Assembly: GCF_023158935.1 (NCBI RefSeq)
Contig: NZ_CP096120.1
Coordinates: forward strand, 2,108,001 to 2,172,000
Length of the DNA stretch: 64,000 bases
Reading direction: 5' to 3'
From: Acinetobacter portensis
GTDB taxonomy: Bacteria > Pseudomonadota > Gammaproteobacteria > Pseudomonadales > Moraxellaceae
Of the stretch, positions 55,459 to 64,000 are shown one piece after another. The notes beneath the pieces were generated by a model, which was not told the DNA's origin, searched no databases, and was given only the letters and a program-made list of their open reading frames with translations. Position numbers and translations under genes: made by a program. The first letter of the stretch is position 1, and each line of letters begins with the position of its first letter.

Positions 55459-56688
55459 TTACTTCACTAGTTTACGAAGATCTTGGCTAATATCTAAATA
55501 TTTATCCGCTTCAAATGCAGCTTGCTTGCTAATCAACTTTTTCAAGTGACGCATTTCTTTTGCAGCATTTACAGTGATACCACCTACAATTACACCATCA
55601 GTCACACCAAATAAAACAAATGATGATTCTTGACGTAATTCTGGATTAATTTCACCGCGAACAAGCCATTCAGCAGCTGCCATATCACCAACAAATTGAT
55701 AGTTGATGTTAAGTTGATCTGTCCAGAACCATGCAGGATTCTCTACAGGATGCTCAACATTCATTACATGGCGTGCAAAAACACCTGCTTGAAGATTTGC
55801 ATTTTCCCAAGTTTCAACACGACGGAATTCACCATCTGCACGAAGTTGAGTGGCTACATCGCCAGCAGCATAAATGTCAGCATTTGAAGTTTGGCAGTTT
55901 TCATTTACTTTAATTGCAAAATCAACATCTAGACCAGCTTCAATTGCTAACTGTGCATTTGGCACAATACCAATACCGTAAACTACAGCATCAGCACGAA
56001 GCTCTTCACCACCTTCAAGCGTAATAACAACTTCTTCACCATCCAATTTGCAATCTGCGATTTTCGTTTCTAAACGAACATCAACACCTGCTAAACGCTG
56101 TTGAGCCAATAAGAATTCACTTAACACACGTGGAGATGAACGACCCATTACCATAGGACCTTGTTCAATTACTGTCACATTACATTCTTTGTAACGCGCA
56201 GATGAAGCAAGCTCTAAACCAATTACGCCACCACCAATTAATACAATGCGACGACCAGCTTGAAGCACAGGTACTAAAGCTTGAGAATCTTCTAAATTAC
56301 GAAGCGTATAAACGTGTTTACCCAAAGCATCGAAGTTTGGTAAACGACGTGCTGCACCGCCTGTTGCAAGCAACAATTTATCGAATGCAACGCTATCGCC
56401 ATTTTGAAGATCAATTGTTTTTGTTTCGCTGTTGATTTTCACAACACCGTTACCACGAATAACTTCTACGCCTAAATCTGCTAATTTCTGTTCAGACAAA
56501 ATTTCAATTTTTGTCTCAGTAGGATTTAAAATTACATCTTTAGACAAAGGCGGACGCTCATAAGGAAGGTGAGTTTCATCACCAACCAAAATGATTTTGC
56601 CTTCGTATTTGTTAGCTCGAAGTTCTAAAATTGCACTTGCACCTGCTTGACCAGCACCTACAATTACAACAGTTTCGATGTTGCTCAT
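55459..56688 (-). CDS. hcaD: Dioxygenase ferredoxin reductase HcaD
   Basis: Passes electrons from NADH to the Rieske ferredoxin HcaC. The 409-residue flavoprotein has the FAD motif VIVGAGQAGASAILELR at the N-terminus, LPYERPPLSKD, the NAD motif RIVLIGGGVIGLELASSA near residue 147 and the second FAD motif IYAAGDVAT, the layout of oxygenase-coupled reductases. The C-terminal domain (NAAKEMRHLKKLI) is of the expected type. It is last in the operon, 15 bp after mhpB. Identification as HcaD relies on operon context as well as family. Confidence 0.9.
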   Translation of the reverse strand: MSNIETVVIVGAGQAGASAILELRANKYEGKIILVGDETHLPYERPPLSKDVILNPTETKIEILSEQKLADLGVEVIRGNGVVKINSETKTIDLQNGDSVAFDKLLLATGGAARRLPNFDALGKHVYTLRNLEDSQALVPVLQAGRRIVLIGGGVIGLELASSARYKECNVTVIEQGPMVMGRSSPRVLSEFLLAQQRLAGVDVRLETKIADCKLDGEEVVITLEGGEELRADAVVYGIGIVPNAQLAIEAGLDVDFAIKVNENCQTSNADIYAAGDVATQLRADGEFRRVETWENANLQAGVFARHVMNVEHPVENPAWFWTDQLNINYQFVGDMAAAEWLVRGEINPELRQESSFVLFGVTDGVIVGGITVNAAKEMRHLKKLISKQAAFEADKYLDISQDLRKLVK

Positions 56689-56703
56689 GCTTTCAACCTT
56701 AAA

Positions 56704-57666
56704 TTATTTCAATTCTGCAGATACGATACCGAAGCCCGCAATCCACTCACTAATATCTTCGTAACAATGAGTCGTCATTTCGTACTCACCCACTTCGTGT
56801 AATGCAGCAAATGCAGCCATCCAAGAACGAACTTCTTGACCACCACGACCACCATCACGACGAATTTCAGCTTCTGTCATTGCTTCCATTGTTGCGAAAT
56901 CTGCATTCTTGAAAGTTTCAAGAAGATTACGATCCCATTCAGGATTAAGCGGCACTGCAACTGAAGTATCACCTGCTGCAAGCTTTTGCCCTACAGCAAT
57001 AATTTTACCTTGACGCGCATTACGTGCTTCTTCTGTTGGATTACGACCAGCAATTAGGAATTCTTCCACTTCAGGAGGAACTGAACCCATTTGCGGTGTA
57101 GGTGGATCATGAGAAAGACCACCAGTACCCAATACAAGTACACGTTCGTTTTCAAGATTTAATGATTTAATAAACTGACCTACAGCACGACCTAAAGCAA
57201 CTGTACGCTTTGTTGTAGGCATTGGTGCAGCAGCGCCATTAATGAAAACAGGAATCGTTGGGTAACGATCTAATCGACCATTACATAAGAAATGTAATGG
57301 CTGAGTTACACCATGGTCGGCCTGCATACGATATGAATAAGCAACATCCACACCCTCATCAAGTACACGACGCACTAAATTTAATGCTGTGTCTTCTGGT
57401 ACATTGATGTGATCGTTATCTTTACCATAGTCCCAATCGCCTGCAGCTTTAGCGCGAATACCCACGCAAAAACTTGGCATTAGATCATAGAAGAAACCAT
57501 TAAAATGGTCTGGACCAAAAGTAATGATCAGTGTTGGATCGTATGCTTCTACTTCTTTTGCAAGCTTTGTAAATGCTTCACGTACAGCTACCTCTTTATG
57601 CTTTTCTTGAGGAGCAGCAAATTCCATAAGAGGGCTATGTGATGCACAAATAAGTTTAACGGCCAT
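56704..57666 (-). CDS. mhpB: 2,3-dihydroxyphenylpropionate 1,2-dioxygenase (MhpB-type)
   Basis: Extradiol ring-cleaving dioxygenase of the LigB (class III) fold, cleaving 2,3-dihydroxyphenylpropionate or -cinnamate with Fe(II). The 320-residue protein has CASHSPLMEF at the start (metal His), FGPDHFNGFFYDLMPSFCVG, the catalytic MQADHGVTQPL near residue 120 and LGTGGLSHDPPTPQ near residue 190, all matching E. coli MhpB in order. It lies inside the hca operon between hcaB and hcaD, unlike E. coli where mhpB is in a separate operon. A hairpin in the 65-bp gap upstream precedes its AGGAG ribosome site. Confidence 0.92.
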   Translation of the reverse strand: MAVKLICASHSPLMEFAAPQEKHKEVAVREAFTKLAKEVEAYDPTLIITFGPDHFNGFFYDLMPSFCVGIRAKAAGDWDYGKDNDHINVPEDTALNLVRRVLDEGVDVAYSYRMQADHGVTQPLHFLCNGRLDRYPTIPVFINGAAAPMPTTKRTVALGRAVGQFIKSLNLENERVLVLGTGGLSHDPPTPQMGSVPPEVEEFLIAGRNPTEEARNARQGKIIAVGQKLAAGDTSVAVPLNPEWDRNLLETFKNADFATMEAMTEAEIRRDGGRGGQEVRSWMAAFAALHEVGEYEMTTHCYEDISEWIAGFGIVSAELK

Positions 57667-57685
57667 GAGAGACTCCTAAACGGAA

Positions 57686-57703
57686 GGCAGCCAAAAGGCT
57701 GCC
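57686..57703 (-). promoter_or_regulatory. Intra-operon hairpin between hcaB and mhpB
   Basis: GGCAGCC - four-base loop - GGCTGCC, a 7-bp GC-rich stem without a T run, in the only sizeable gap of the operon. More likely an RNA stability or processing element than a terminator. Confidence 0.65.
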
Positions 57704-57731
57704 GAATAAATCCTGTTTGCTTTGAGCAAGA

Positions 57732-58547
57732 TTACTCGTCAAAGAAACCAGCACGTGGTTGACGTAAACCACGAATACCTAGACCGCATTCCGCGTTAAT
57801 AACAACGCCAGTCAAAGCACGGTTGTTTTGACGAGAAGCCAAAAGCACGTAAGAACCTGTCATATCTTCAGGTTCAGGTAAAAAGCCAAGTGGCATACCG
57901 CGACCAATTTTTTCAGGATCACGTGCATCAAGTAAACCAAGGTTCTCTTGACCTAATGATGCAGCACCCTTGATATTCACATTCATACCTGAAGGAGCAA
58001 CAGCGTTCACTCGTACTTTAGGCGCAAGCTCATACGCTAATTCTTTCATCACACCCAACGCAGCATGCTTAGATGCTGTATATACAGGGCCTCCGCCTGC
58101 TGTATAAAGCGCTGAATTAGACAAAGTAAATATGATAGAACCTTCAGAAGCGATCAATGCATCTAATGCAGCCTTAGCACCAAGAATAAGAGACTTAGTG
58201 TTAATGCCCATAATTTCATTAAATGCTTTATCGAGCATTTCGCCTGAGGTATTCACGATATCTGCGTAATGATCCCAGATACCTGCGTTACCAACGAAAC
58301 AATCGAGCTTACCGAAGTGTTCTACAGTCGCATTTACAGCGCGGACGTTGTCCTCATAGTTGGTTACATCACCAGCGATTGCAAGCACGCGGTCACCAAA
58401 ATGTGCTTTCAATGCATCAACTTTATCTTGTGAACGCTGAAGAACAGCAACTTGTGCACCTTCTTCTAAAAAACGTTCAACAAGTGCCCAGCCTAAGCCT
58501 GAACCACCACCTGTGATTAGTGCAACTTCGCCTTGTAGCCAACCCAT
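57732..58547 (-). CDS. hcaB: Phenylpropionate/cinnamate cis-dihydrodiol dehydrogenase HcaB
   Basis: Short-chain dehydrogenase that oxidises the cis-dihydrodiol from the dioxygenase to the catechol (2,3-dihydroxyphenylpropionate or -cinnamate), making NADH. The 271-residue protein has the cofactor motif ITGGGSGLGWALVERF, the VGNAGIWDHYADI segment, Ser in FTLSNSALYTAGG and the YTASKHAA catalytic Tyr/Lys, as in dihydrodiol dehydrogenases such as HcaB and BphB. It is 2 bp after hcaC. Confidence 0.92.
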   Translation of the reverse strand: MGWLQGEVALITGGGSGLGWALVERFLEEGAQVAVLQRSQDKVDALKAHFGDRVLAIAGDVTNYEDNVRAVNATVEHFGKLDCFVGNAGIWDHYADIVNTSGEMLDKAFNEIMGINTKSLILGAKAALDALIASEGSIIFTLSNSALYTAGGGPVYTASKHAALGVMKELAYELAPKVRVNAVAPSGMNVNIKGAASLGQENLGLLDARDPEKIGRGMPLGFLPEPEDMTGSYVLLASRQNNRALTGVVINAECGLGIRGLRQPRAGFFDE

Positions 58548-58549
58548 GA

Positions 58550-58876
58550 TTACTCTCCTGCCATCTCTACAAACAATTGACCATCTTCAACAATTACTGG
58601 GAATGTTTTGATTGGATCAGTTGCAGGTAAACAAAGTGCTTCACCTGTTTTTAAACAAAAACGTGCAGCGTGAAGTGGACATTCCACAGTACCATCGTCT
58701 TCTAAATAGCCTTCAGACATAGATGCATTACCGTGTGAACAACGGTCGTTCATTGCAAAGAACTCACCACCGTTATTAAATACTGCAAGCGCTTCGATAC
58801 CGTTTACGCCACAATCCACTTTTAATGCTTCGCCTTCGTCTAATTCATCAACTTGGCATACAAAAATCTTATTCAT
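58550..58876 (-). CDS. hcaC: Phenylpropionate dioxygenase ferredoxin HcaC
   Basis: A 108-residue Rieske [2Fe-2S] ferredoxin carrying electrons from HcaD to HcaE/F. The cluster ligands are in DRCSHGNASMSEG and ECPLHAARFCLKTG (C-x-H and C-x2-H). Length and sequence fit ferredoxin components of three-component ring-hydroxylating dioxygenases. Its start codon overlaps the last base of the hcaF stop. Confidence 0.93.
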   Translation of the reverse strand: MNKIFVCQVDELDEGEALKVDCGVNGIEALAVFNNGGEFFAMNDRCSHGNASMSEGYLEDDGTVECPLHAARFCLKTGEALCLPATDPIKTFPVIVEDGQLFVEMAGE

Positions 58877-59394
58877 TAGAAGAACACACTCAGGTTATGT
58901 GAGCTGTAAGTAACTTGGTCAAGCATGATCTTACGGTTAAAGATTTGGAAGCCTAAGCCACCTTCAACCTTGCGAATCTTGTCATGACGTTTACCACAGT
59001 AAATCACGACGTCTTTCTCTTTTTGTGTACGGTATAGGAGATAAGTTACGTACACATCGTATTCGCCTTCTACTTCAGTTGCTTCTACGATCACGTTGCT
59101 CACCATGTGAGTTGTACGTGATGGAGGCTCTTCAGCCCAAGCCATACCTGTTTCAAGACGTGCAACACGACGCTCTAAAAGATCTTTCGAATCGTTGAAC
59201 ACCCAAGTTGTAGGTGGTTCAACCGAACGACGACGGTCACGGGTTTGTGCATTTGGTGTAGTACGTAGCGTGTAAGAAATATCTTCAGCTAAAGTATCTA
59301 ACCAGTCGCGGAATTTCCAATCATCAAGAAGCTTGGCTTCTTGATAAAGGAACTGACTAATTTGGTGATGAAGTTCTAAACTGATTTGACTCAT
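58876..59394 (-). CDS. hcaF: 3-phenylpropionate/cinnamate dioxygenase small subunit HcaF
   Basis: The beta subunit of the terminal dioxygenase, a cone-fold protein with structural role. The 172-residue protein reads [26 protein letters not shown] at the start, then [21 protein letters not shown] and [17 protein letters not shown], closely following E. coli HcaF, and ends [11 protein letters not shown]. It overlaps hcaE by four bases (ATGA), consistent with coupled translation of the two subunits. Confidence 0.95.
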   Translation of the reverse strand: MSQISLELHHQISQFLYQEAKLLDDWKFRDWLDTLAEDISYTLRTTPNAQTRDRRRSVEPPTTWVFNDSKDLLERRVARLETGMAWAEEPPSRTTHMVSNVIVEATEVEGEYDVYVTYLLYRTQKEKDVVIYCGKRHDKIRKVEGGLGFQIFNRKIMLDQVTYSSHNLSVFF

Positions 59395-60758
59395 TTCATA
59401 AGCTCCTTCTCATATTCGTCAGCCGCAGCTTCAACGTCTTCCCATTTTTCATGAATTAATAAGTCTGCCCAACGGCGGTACATACCACGTGCTGCAGTTT
59501 CAGAGAAAATGTAGTTGGTAATACCAGGAATACCATCTTCACGAATTTTTTCGTTACCCATACCCATTTCCATAATGAGTTTGTTCTTACGTGCTTTATA
59601 ACCACGTAAAACTTTTTGGATTTCGATCCAGTTTTCAGAGTCATCTTGCTCTAAGAAACCAGCAGGACCGAATGCACGAGTTGCAGAACGTTCAAATGCT
59701 TCTTTCACTTCTTGAGATGCCTCAGCATCAGCAATACAGAATGCCCACACTTCAGTTTTGTTTGGACCACGTGGGTGCCATACGCGAAGTGTTGCAGTAC
59801 CGTTTAACCAAGAAAGTGTTGGGAACATGGTGTTGTGACCTGCTAAACGCAATGCACGAGTTTCACCTAAACGCTCTTTAACTTCTTCGTATGTTTCACG
59901 GAAGTAGTTTGCAACTTCACCATCAACCCAAACGTTAGCATCTGGTTTTTCAGTGAAGAAGAAGCCTGAACCGTGACCGCGTGAACCGTATTGGATTGCG
60001 TCTTTCGCAGTTTCCCATACAGGACGAGCAGTTTGCGCAGCACCTAATTTCTTAGAAGATTCATCATCAGGTTTAGCACCTAATACTTGAATTGCAGACG
60101 CATGCGAGAACAAAGCATGATATTGGTCAGATGCGAACTGTTCAGCTGCAAATTTCCAGTTACATTCGATTTCCCACTTGTGAACACCACCGATGATCTC
60201 AGTACCACCTGGACGTCGATCTACAACGCCATCTAAGTACCAAGCGATATCACCCATGTATTCTTCTAGATCTGGAGTAGTTTCATCCCAGCATCCGAAA
60301 ATTAAACCTTTGTAAGATTTAACACGGTTAACTTCAACTAAGCCCCATTTCTCTTTGCATGCACCTTGAGGGTAAGCACGGTCTTCAAGCGGGATATCTT
60401 TTAATGAACCATCAACACCATATGACCAACCATGGTATGGGCAAGTGAACGCACGTGTGTTACCACAGTCTGCGAAACTTACACGCATAGAACGGTGACG
60501 GCATTGGTTTAAAAATGCTTTGATTGAGCCATCTTTTTGACGTGCCACGATGATTGGATCTTCACCCATATAGGTATTGAAGAAATCACCAGCCTTAGGA
60601 ATTTGGCTCTCATGGCAAAGGAATAACCAAGTACGACCAAATACACGTTCAAGCTCTAGCTCGTAAATGTCTGGATCTGTATAAATAGATGGCGTGATAC
60701 GTCCATTTTGTGCATCGACTAAAGCATCGATTTCGCGCACATCAATTTTTTCACTCAT
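59391..60758 (-). CDS. hcaE: 3-phenylpropionate/cinnamate dioxygenase large subunit HcaE
   Basis: The catalytic alpha subunit that adds both atoms of O2 to the 2,3-positions of phenylpropionate or cinnamate. The ATG at 60758 ([11 protein letters not shown]) has AGGAG upstream and gives 455 residues. Rieske ligands are in [26 protein letters not shown] (around residues 84-110), and the mononuclear iron ligands are in [13 protein letters not shown] plus a later Asp. Long stretches, such as [18 protein letters not shown] and [15 protein letters not shown], follow E. coli HcaE. It is the first gene of the operon and faces hcaR. Confidence 0.96.
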   Translation of the reverse strand: MSEKIDVREIDALVDAQNGRITPSIYTDPDIYELELERVFGRTWLFLCHESQIPKAGDFFNTYMGEDPIIVARQKDGSIKAFLNQCRHRSMRVSFADCGNTRAFTCPYHGWSYGVDGSLKDIPLEDRAYPQGACKEKWGLVEVNRVKSYKGLIFGCWDETTPDLEEYMGDIAWYLDGVVDRRPGGTEIIGGVHKWEIECNWKFAAEQFASDQYHALFSHASAIQVLGAKPDDESSKKLGAAQTARPVWETAKDAIQYGSRGHGSGFFFTEKPDANVWVDGEVANYFRETYEEVKERLGETRALRLAGHNTMFPTLSWLNGTATLRVWHPRGPNKTEVWAFCIADAEASQEVKEAFERSATRAFGPAGFLEQDDSENWIEIQKVLRGYKARKNKLIMEMGMGNEKIREDGIPGITNYIFSETAARGMYRRWADLLIHEKWEDVEAAADEYEKELMK

Positions 60759-61045
60759 GAAAATCTCCTGTGACCAGTTCAATGGCACAAAGTCATAGAC
60801 TCAAACTTTTCAACGATGATGGATTTTCAGAGTGCTTTCGTGAAATATTTTTTTTGTTTCAATTAATATATTTTAAAGCTTAATAATTAGGATTTTATTA
60901 ATATCTATTACATTTAATAAATAATTCACTATTTTTCCATTTTTTATCTAAATACCTATATAAGCTTCACCCTCAGATCATTTCTAGATTATACTTAAAA
61001 GTCAGTTGTAAGACTTTTTTTAGATTAATCTTAAGGGGTGGTTAT
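60759..61045. promoter_or_regulatory. Divergent promoter region hcaE-hcaR
   Basis: A 287-bp AT-rich region between two divergent genes, expected to hold both promoters and the HcaR binding sites. The palindrome AGATTAATCT at 61022-61031 touches the hcaR ribosome site (AAGGGG) and would suit autorepression. No unique T-N11-A box could be singled out. Confidence 0.55.
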
Positions 61046-61945
61046 ATGGAATTGCGTCATCTTCGATACTTCATTACCGTTGCAGAAGAACTTAACTTCA
61101 GCAAAGCCGCTTTAAAGCTATACACTGCTCAACCATCATTAAGCCAACAAATTAAAGATTTAGAAGAAGATGTTGGGGTACGACTTTTAAACCGTACCAA
61201 ACGTAAAGTCGAACTTACTGATGAAGGTGCTGTGTTTTTAGAGCAAGCTCGCCTTACCCTTGCACAAGCAGATAAAGCCGTTGCAATGGCACGCCAAGTT
61301 TCTCAAGCAAAACAACAAATGCTTCGGATTGGCTTTGTTCCTGTTGCTGAAATGAAGATTTTCCCTTACGTCTTACCTAACTTACGCTTACAGAATTCAG
61401 ATTTAAAAATTGAATTACTTAGCCTTAACAACAATGAACAAATGAAGGCTTTAAAGAAAGGTGACATAGATATCGCCTTTACACGTCACAACTTTACGAG
61501 CGAGGAAATCGAAAGTACTTTTGTTTTACGTGAGCCACTCATGTTTATTCTACCTAAAGATCATCCTTTAGCTAAATACGACCGAATTCCCGTGAAAGCC
61601 TTAAATGGTATAGATTTTATTATTCCATCAAGCGAACAATCATATACGCTACATCACACCATTCTAAATTTTGCTAAAGAACATGGCATTGAATTTAATA
61701 TTGTTCAAACAGCAGATAACATCTTATTTAACATCAACTCAATTGGTATGGGCTTAGGCTGTACAATTTTACCCGCATACATTACCCCACTAAGCATGGA
61801 TCACTCTGTAGTGCGTCCACTGAATGTTGAGCTTCCACAAATCGATTTGTATGTCAGCCACCGCAAAGACAACACATCGAATGCGGTAAAACGCTTTATG
61901 GAGCTTTTGACTCGTGTTTTTTATCTAGATTTTGATCGAAAATAA
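61046..61945 (+). CDS. hcaR: LysR-family activator of the hca operon (HcaR-like)
   Basis: A 299-residue LysR regulator. The helix-turn-helix is ELRHLRYFITVAEELNFSKAALKLYTAQPSLSQQIKDLEEDVGVRLL (residues 2-48). The effector domain has LRIGFVPVAEMKIFPYVLP and GLGCTILPAYITP; the IGFVP-AE start and the MELRHLRYF N-terminus parallel E. coli HcaR. It is transcribed away from hcaE, the usual layout of a LysR activator and its operon, and so probably responds to phenylpropionate or cinnamate. A terminator follows. Confidence 0.88.
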   Translation: MELRHLRYFITVAEELNFSKAALKLYTAQPSLSQQIKDLEEDVGVRLLNRTKRKVELTDEGAVFLEQARLTLAQADKAVAMARQVSQAKQQMLRIGFVPVAEMKIFPYVLPNLRLQNSDLKIELLSLNNNEQMKALKKGDIDIAFTRHNFTSEEIESTFVLREPLMFILPKDHPLAKYDRIPVKALNGIDFIIPSSEQSYTLHHTILNFAKEHGIEFNIVQTADNILFNINSIGMGLGCTILPAYITPLSMDHSVVRPLNVELPQIDLYVSHRKDNTSNAVKRFMELLTRVFYLDFDRK

Positions 61946-61976
61946 TTATCAAAATAGAAAACCTAATCTACTTTAC

Positions 61977-62016
61977 AAGGCTTCATTATTTCACCAGAAA
62001 ATAGTGAAGCCTTTTT
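61977..62016 (+). terminator. hcaR terminator
   Basis: AAGGCTTCA and TGAAGCCTT arms around a loop of about 18 bases (part of which can pair), followed by TTTATTT. Confidence 0.8.
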
Positions 62017-62290
62017 ATTTGCCTTTTGTGTAAAGCTTCCTCATATCCTTAGACTTTTGTATAAGGCTTTTTTAAGTAAAATTTATAAAATTAAATATGA
62101 AAAAGATGACATCTTTATTGAATAAGAATTAAGAACTGCACCATTTCCTATCAATTACAACTTAAGTCTAATACGCTAAACACAGTGCAAACCTACGGTA
62201 ACACCCCAAATTGAACAAAAATTTATATTTATAACAATCGCAACGAATAAAAACGATTCTCCAAAAAATCTTGACTCAATTTTTCTCATA
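62017..62290. other. AT-rich gap between hcaR and mhpC
   Basis: No reading frame or RNA gene is supported in this stretch. It separates the hcaR terminator from the mhpC terminator. Confidence 0.5.
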
Positions 62291-62322
62291 AAAAAGGATG
62301 GCAATGTGCCATCCTTTTTTAG
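62291..62322. terminator. mhpC terminator
   Basis: AAAAAGGATGGCA and TGCCATCCTTTTT form a long stem with a three-base loop, with A and T runs on both sides; 14 bp beyond the mhpC stop. Confidence 0.92.
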
Positions 62323-62335
62323 TTCTTTCTTAAAC

Positions 62336-63196
62336 TTACTTTACGCCATGAACAGCTAAGTAGTTTTTAATTACAGTATTGAACTCATCTGCTTTTTCAA
62401 CTTGAGACCAGTGACCACATTGGCTGAAAATATGAGCATCAGCATTTGGTACAACATTCAAAATATCCCAAGTACGTGAAACAGGAATTACAACATCTTG
62501 CGTACCATGAATTAACAATACTGGAACAGTAATGTCTTTCATTTTTTCAAAGTCTAATGGGAATTCAAAACGATCACGATCACGTGCACCAACAACATCC
62601 ATCAAACGATCAGATGCTACGTCATTTTGTGCAGATGCAAAACGTACTTTTACAAGTTCGTCAGTAATCAAATCTTTGTTCACAACAAACATAGAAAGCG
62701 TTTTCTTAATGCCTTCTTCTGTAAGTACAGGGTTTGCATGTGCTTTAAGTGCTGCAGTTTGAACCGCACCACCCGTACCCATAGATACGATACCTAAAAT
62801 ACGTTCTGGATAATCAATTGCCATTTGGAAAGCTAACCAGCCACCTAATGAGTTACCTACTAACCAAGTTTTTTCGATACCTAAAGCATCTAAAGTACGC
62901 ACTGCATGATCAACCCAAGCACGAATACCATAAGCAGTATTTGGTGCAACAACAGTTTGACCATAACCAATTGTATCAATAGCGATACAACGTGCTTGCT
63001 CACCAATTTGCGGTAAGTTTAACCACCAGTTTGCCGCAGCCGATACACCAGTACCTGAACCATGTAAAAACAAAATTGGAGTACCTTCACCAATTTCATG
63101 ATAATGCGTTAGCTCACCTTCAGCGGTTTCAATCCATTTGTCTTCTAAACCAAAGAATGCATCTGTAGTGTATTCAGGGATTTGAACAGTACTCAT
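62336..63196 (-). CDS. mhpC: 2-hydroxy-6-oxonona-2,4-dienedioate hydrolase (MhpC-type)
   Basis: Alpha/beta-hydrolase that splits the meta-cleavage product to succinate (or fumarate) and 2-hydroxypentadienoate. The 286-residue protein has LFLHGSGTGVSAAANWWLN (oxyanion region, typical of C-C bond hydrolases), the nucleophile elbow LVGNSLGGWLAFQ near residue 115, the acid in IHGTQDVVIP and the His in SQCGHWSQVE. Length and motifs fit MhpC. It lies beyond hcaR on the opposite side from the hca operon but on the same strand, with its own promoter and terminator. The assignment draws on context; related hydrolases of other meta pathways look alike. Confidence 0.87.
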   Translation of the reverse strand: MSTVQIPEYTTDAFFGLEDKWIETAEGELTHYHEIGEGTPILFLHGSGTGVSAAANWWLNLPQIGEQARCIAIDTIGYGQTVVAPNTAYGIRAWVDHAVRTLDALGIEKTWLVGNSLGGWLAFQMAIDYPERILGIVSMGTGGAVQTAALKAHANPVLTEEGIKKTLSMFVVNKDLITDELVKVRFASAQNDVASDRLMDVVGARDRDRFEFPLDFEKMKDITVPVLLIHGTQDVVIPVSRTWDILNVVPNADAHIFSQCGHWSQVEKADEFNTVIKNYLAVHGVK

Positions 63197-63412
63197 ACCG
63201 GTTCCTTATCTTGGCTTTAACCCACAGCCTGATTAGTACTAAAGGTTAAAGTTCATTCGTTAAAATTACTTTTTCAGAGCTTTATCTTACCGTTTTGATT
63301 GACGCAAACTCATACAAATTTTGAATCACTCTCAATAAAAAAACGATTATATAAGTAACTATTTTTAAACAATTTAATTTAATTAAACTCATTTAAAGTA
63401 ATATTCAAAGAA

Positions 63413-63444
63413 AAAAAGAGCGATTCAAATTCGAATCGCTCTAA
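63413..63444 (-). terminator. Terminator after the porin gene
   Basis: GAGCGATTC / GAATCGCTC stem, followed by seven T residues on the minus strand. It ends the porin transcript before mhpC. Confidence 0.9.
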
Positions 63445-63474
63445 AATCCACCCTCTGGATTTAAACTGTGTAAA

Positions 63475-64000
63475 TTAGAACTTATATGTATACGTTGTTG
63501 CGATACGATGTTCTTGCAAATTATTACCACCAGCAATATTTGTATAATTTGTATCAATAAACATATAGTTAAAGCCTAAACCTTTTAACTTACCTTCAGG
63601 GACTACATAATTTACAATCACGTTATTTTCATTTTCTTTTCCGCGACCTTTTCCTGCACCATTATCAACATTCCAACCTTGGAAATGGCGTACGGTAGCA
63701 GTTAAACCTGACAAGCCCACATCTTTAAAGTTGTAAGTATAGCCAAGGCTCCAAGATTTTTCGTCTTTACGAATAAAACTTGCAACAGACCAGTTGTCTA
63801 AATATGGCTGTGGAACCCAACCGCCCAAAGTTGGGAACATAGGTGCTTGTGAACCATGATCTCCAAACATTTCTTGGTAGCCTAGTTGAACAGTGTGCAT
63901 ACCATGATTTACTTTTGCACCAAGCGAAATCGCTTGACTATCAATATCACCATATAACTTATCGCCAGTTTCGCTATTATCAAAGTAACGAACATGAGCA
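63475..64000 (-). CDS. OprD-family outer-membrane porin, C-terminal part (cut by window edge)
   Basis: The frame is open from the right edge of the window to 63475; about 174 C-terminal residues are visible, with no start codon in sight. They alternate like beta strands (VNHGMHTVQLGYQEMFGDHG, SWSLGYTYNFKDVGLSGLTATVRHFQGWN) and end in TTYTYKF with the terminal Phe required for outer-membrane insertion. The pattern matches OprD-type substrate-specific porins, which often import aromatic acids. Position next to mhpC suggests uptake of phenylpropionate-type substrates. Confidence 0.85.
   Translation of the reverse strand, partial: AHVRYFDNSETGDKLYGDIDSQAISLGAKVNHGMHTVQLGYQEMFGDHGSQAPMFPTLGGWVPQPYLDNWSVASFIRKDEKSWSLGYTYNFKDVGLSGLTATVRHFQGWNVDNGAGKGRGKENENNVIVNYVVPEGKLKGLGFNYMFIDTNYTNIAGGNNLQEHRIATTYTYKF

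Noticed and set aside
56202..56435. Plus-strand 77-codon frame within hcaD
   Set aside because: Antisense shadow of the FAD/NAD-binding coding region; composition is unlike a protein.
58223..58516. Plus-strand frame of 97 codons within hcaB
   Set aside because: It lies wholly antisense to a well-supported gene and has biased, repetitive composition (Arg, Tyr, Gln) typical of shadow frames.

Overview
The window is a stretch of an Acinetobacter-like chromosome. It is AT-rich with short intergenic gaps. The proteins read as gammaproteobacterial and most resemble Moraxellaceae: tig-clpP-clpX, metX-metW, class I fumarase, MHYT-GGDEF-EAL, DUF2789 and DUF2061 proteins. I assign the genus from protein character and gene neighbourhoods only; no database search was possible. 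No rRNA, tRNA, CRISPR array or prophage was seen. One intact 857-bp IS5-family element lies at 4474-5330.

Layout. 0.5-4 kb: two transporters, dusA and a BamE-like lipoprotein. 4.5-5.3 kb: the IS. 5.4-10.6 kb (minus strand): tcdA, tatD, two related DUF3298-type lipoproteins and prfC. 10.7-15.2 kb: an MHYT-GGDEF-EAL c-di-GMP enzyme and the Prc/Tsp protease. 15.4-24.5 kb (plus strand): nagZ, proA, ackA-pta, a YCII-domain protein, a 14-copy heptanucleotide repeat, a 28-codon gene on the minus strand behind a Pho-box-like promoter, and fumA. 24.6-28.1 kb (minus strand): clpX, clpP, tig. 28.3-35.0 kb: an iron-acquisition block with a Cir-like receptor, a Fiu-like receptor, a PiuC/YbiX dioxygenase and an FMN alpha-hydroxy-acid oxidase; Fur-box-like sites precede both receptors. 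35.3-43.2 kb: leuA, metX-metW, a Sel1-repeat protein, rdgB, an AEC transporter, an NRDE protein and lgt. 43.3-47.8 kb: small membrane proteins, a cytosolic Cys/His amidase-like protein that resembles a type VI effector, a Fur-box-preceded DUF2061 gene, a LysR regulator and a HAD phosphatase. 48.0-53.1 kb: rppH, ptsP, a small basic protein and katA. 53.2-64.0 kb: a metallo-hydrolase, a DMT transporter and an aromatic-acid catabolic region.

The catabolic region encodes a near-complete upper route for 3-phenylpropionate/cinnamate. HcaE, HcaF, HcaC and HcaD form the ring-hydroxylating dioxygenase, HcaB is the dihydrodiol dehydrogenase, and an MhpB-type extradiol dioxygenase sits inside the same operon between hcaB and hcaD. 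HcaR is divergent. An MhpC-type hydrolase and an OprD-type porin (cut by the window edge) lie beyond it. The later steps (MhpD/E/F type) are not in the window.

The observations I would follow first are: (1) the DUF2061 gene, whose 3' untranslated region carries a perfect 13-nt complement to its own Shine-Dalgarno region; (2) a Pho-box promoter driving a 28-residue membrane microprotein, within a cluster of five TATGACA motifs; (3) a long inverted repeat ahead of katA; (4) an orphan plus-strand terminator near 54.35 kb that may end a small RNA; (5) the orphan amidase-like effector; and (6) the hcaEFCB-mhpB-hcaD gene order.
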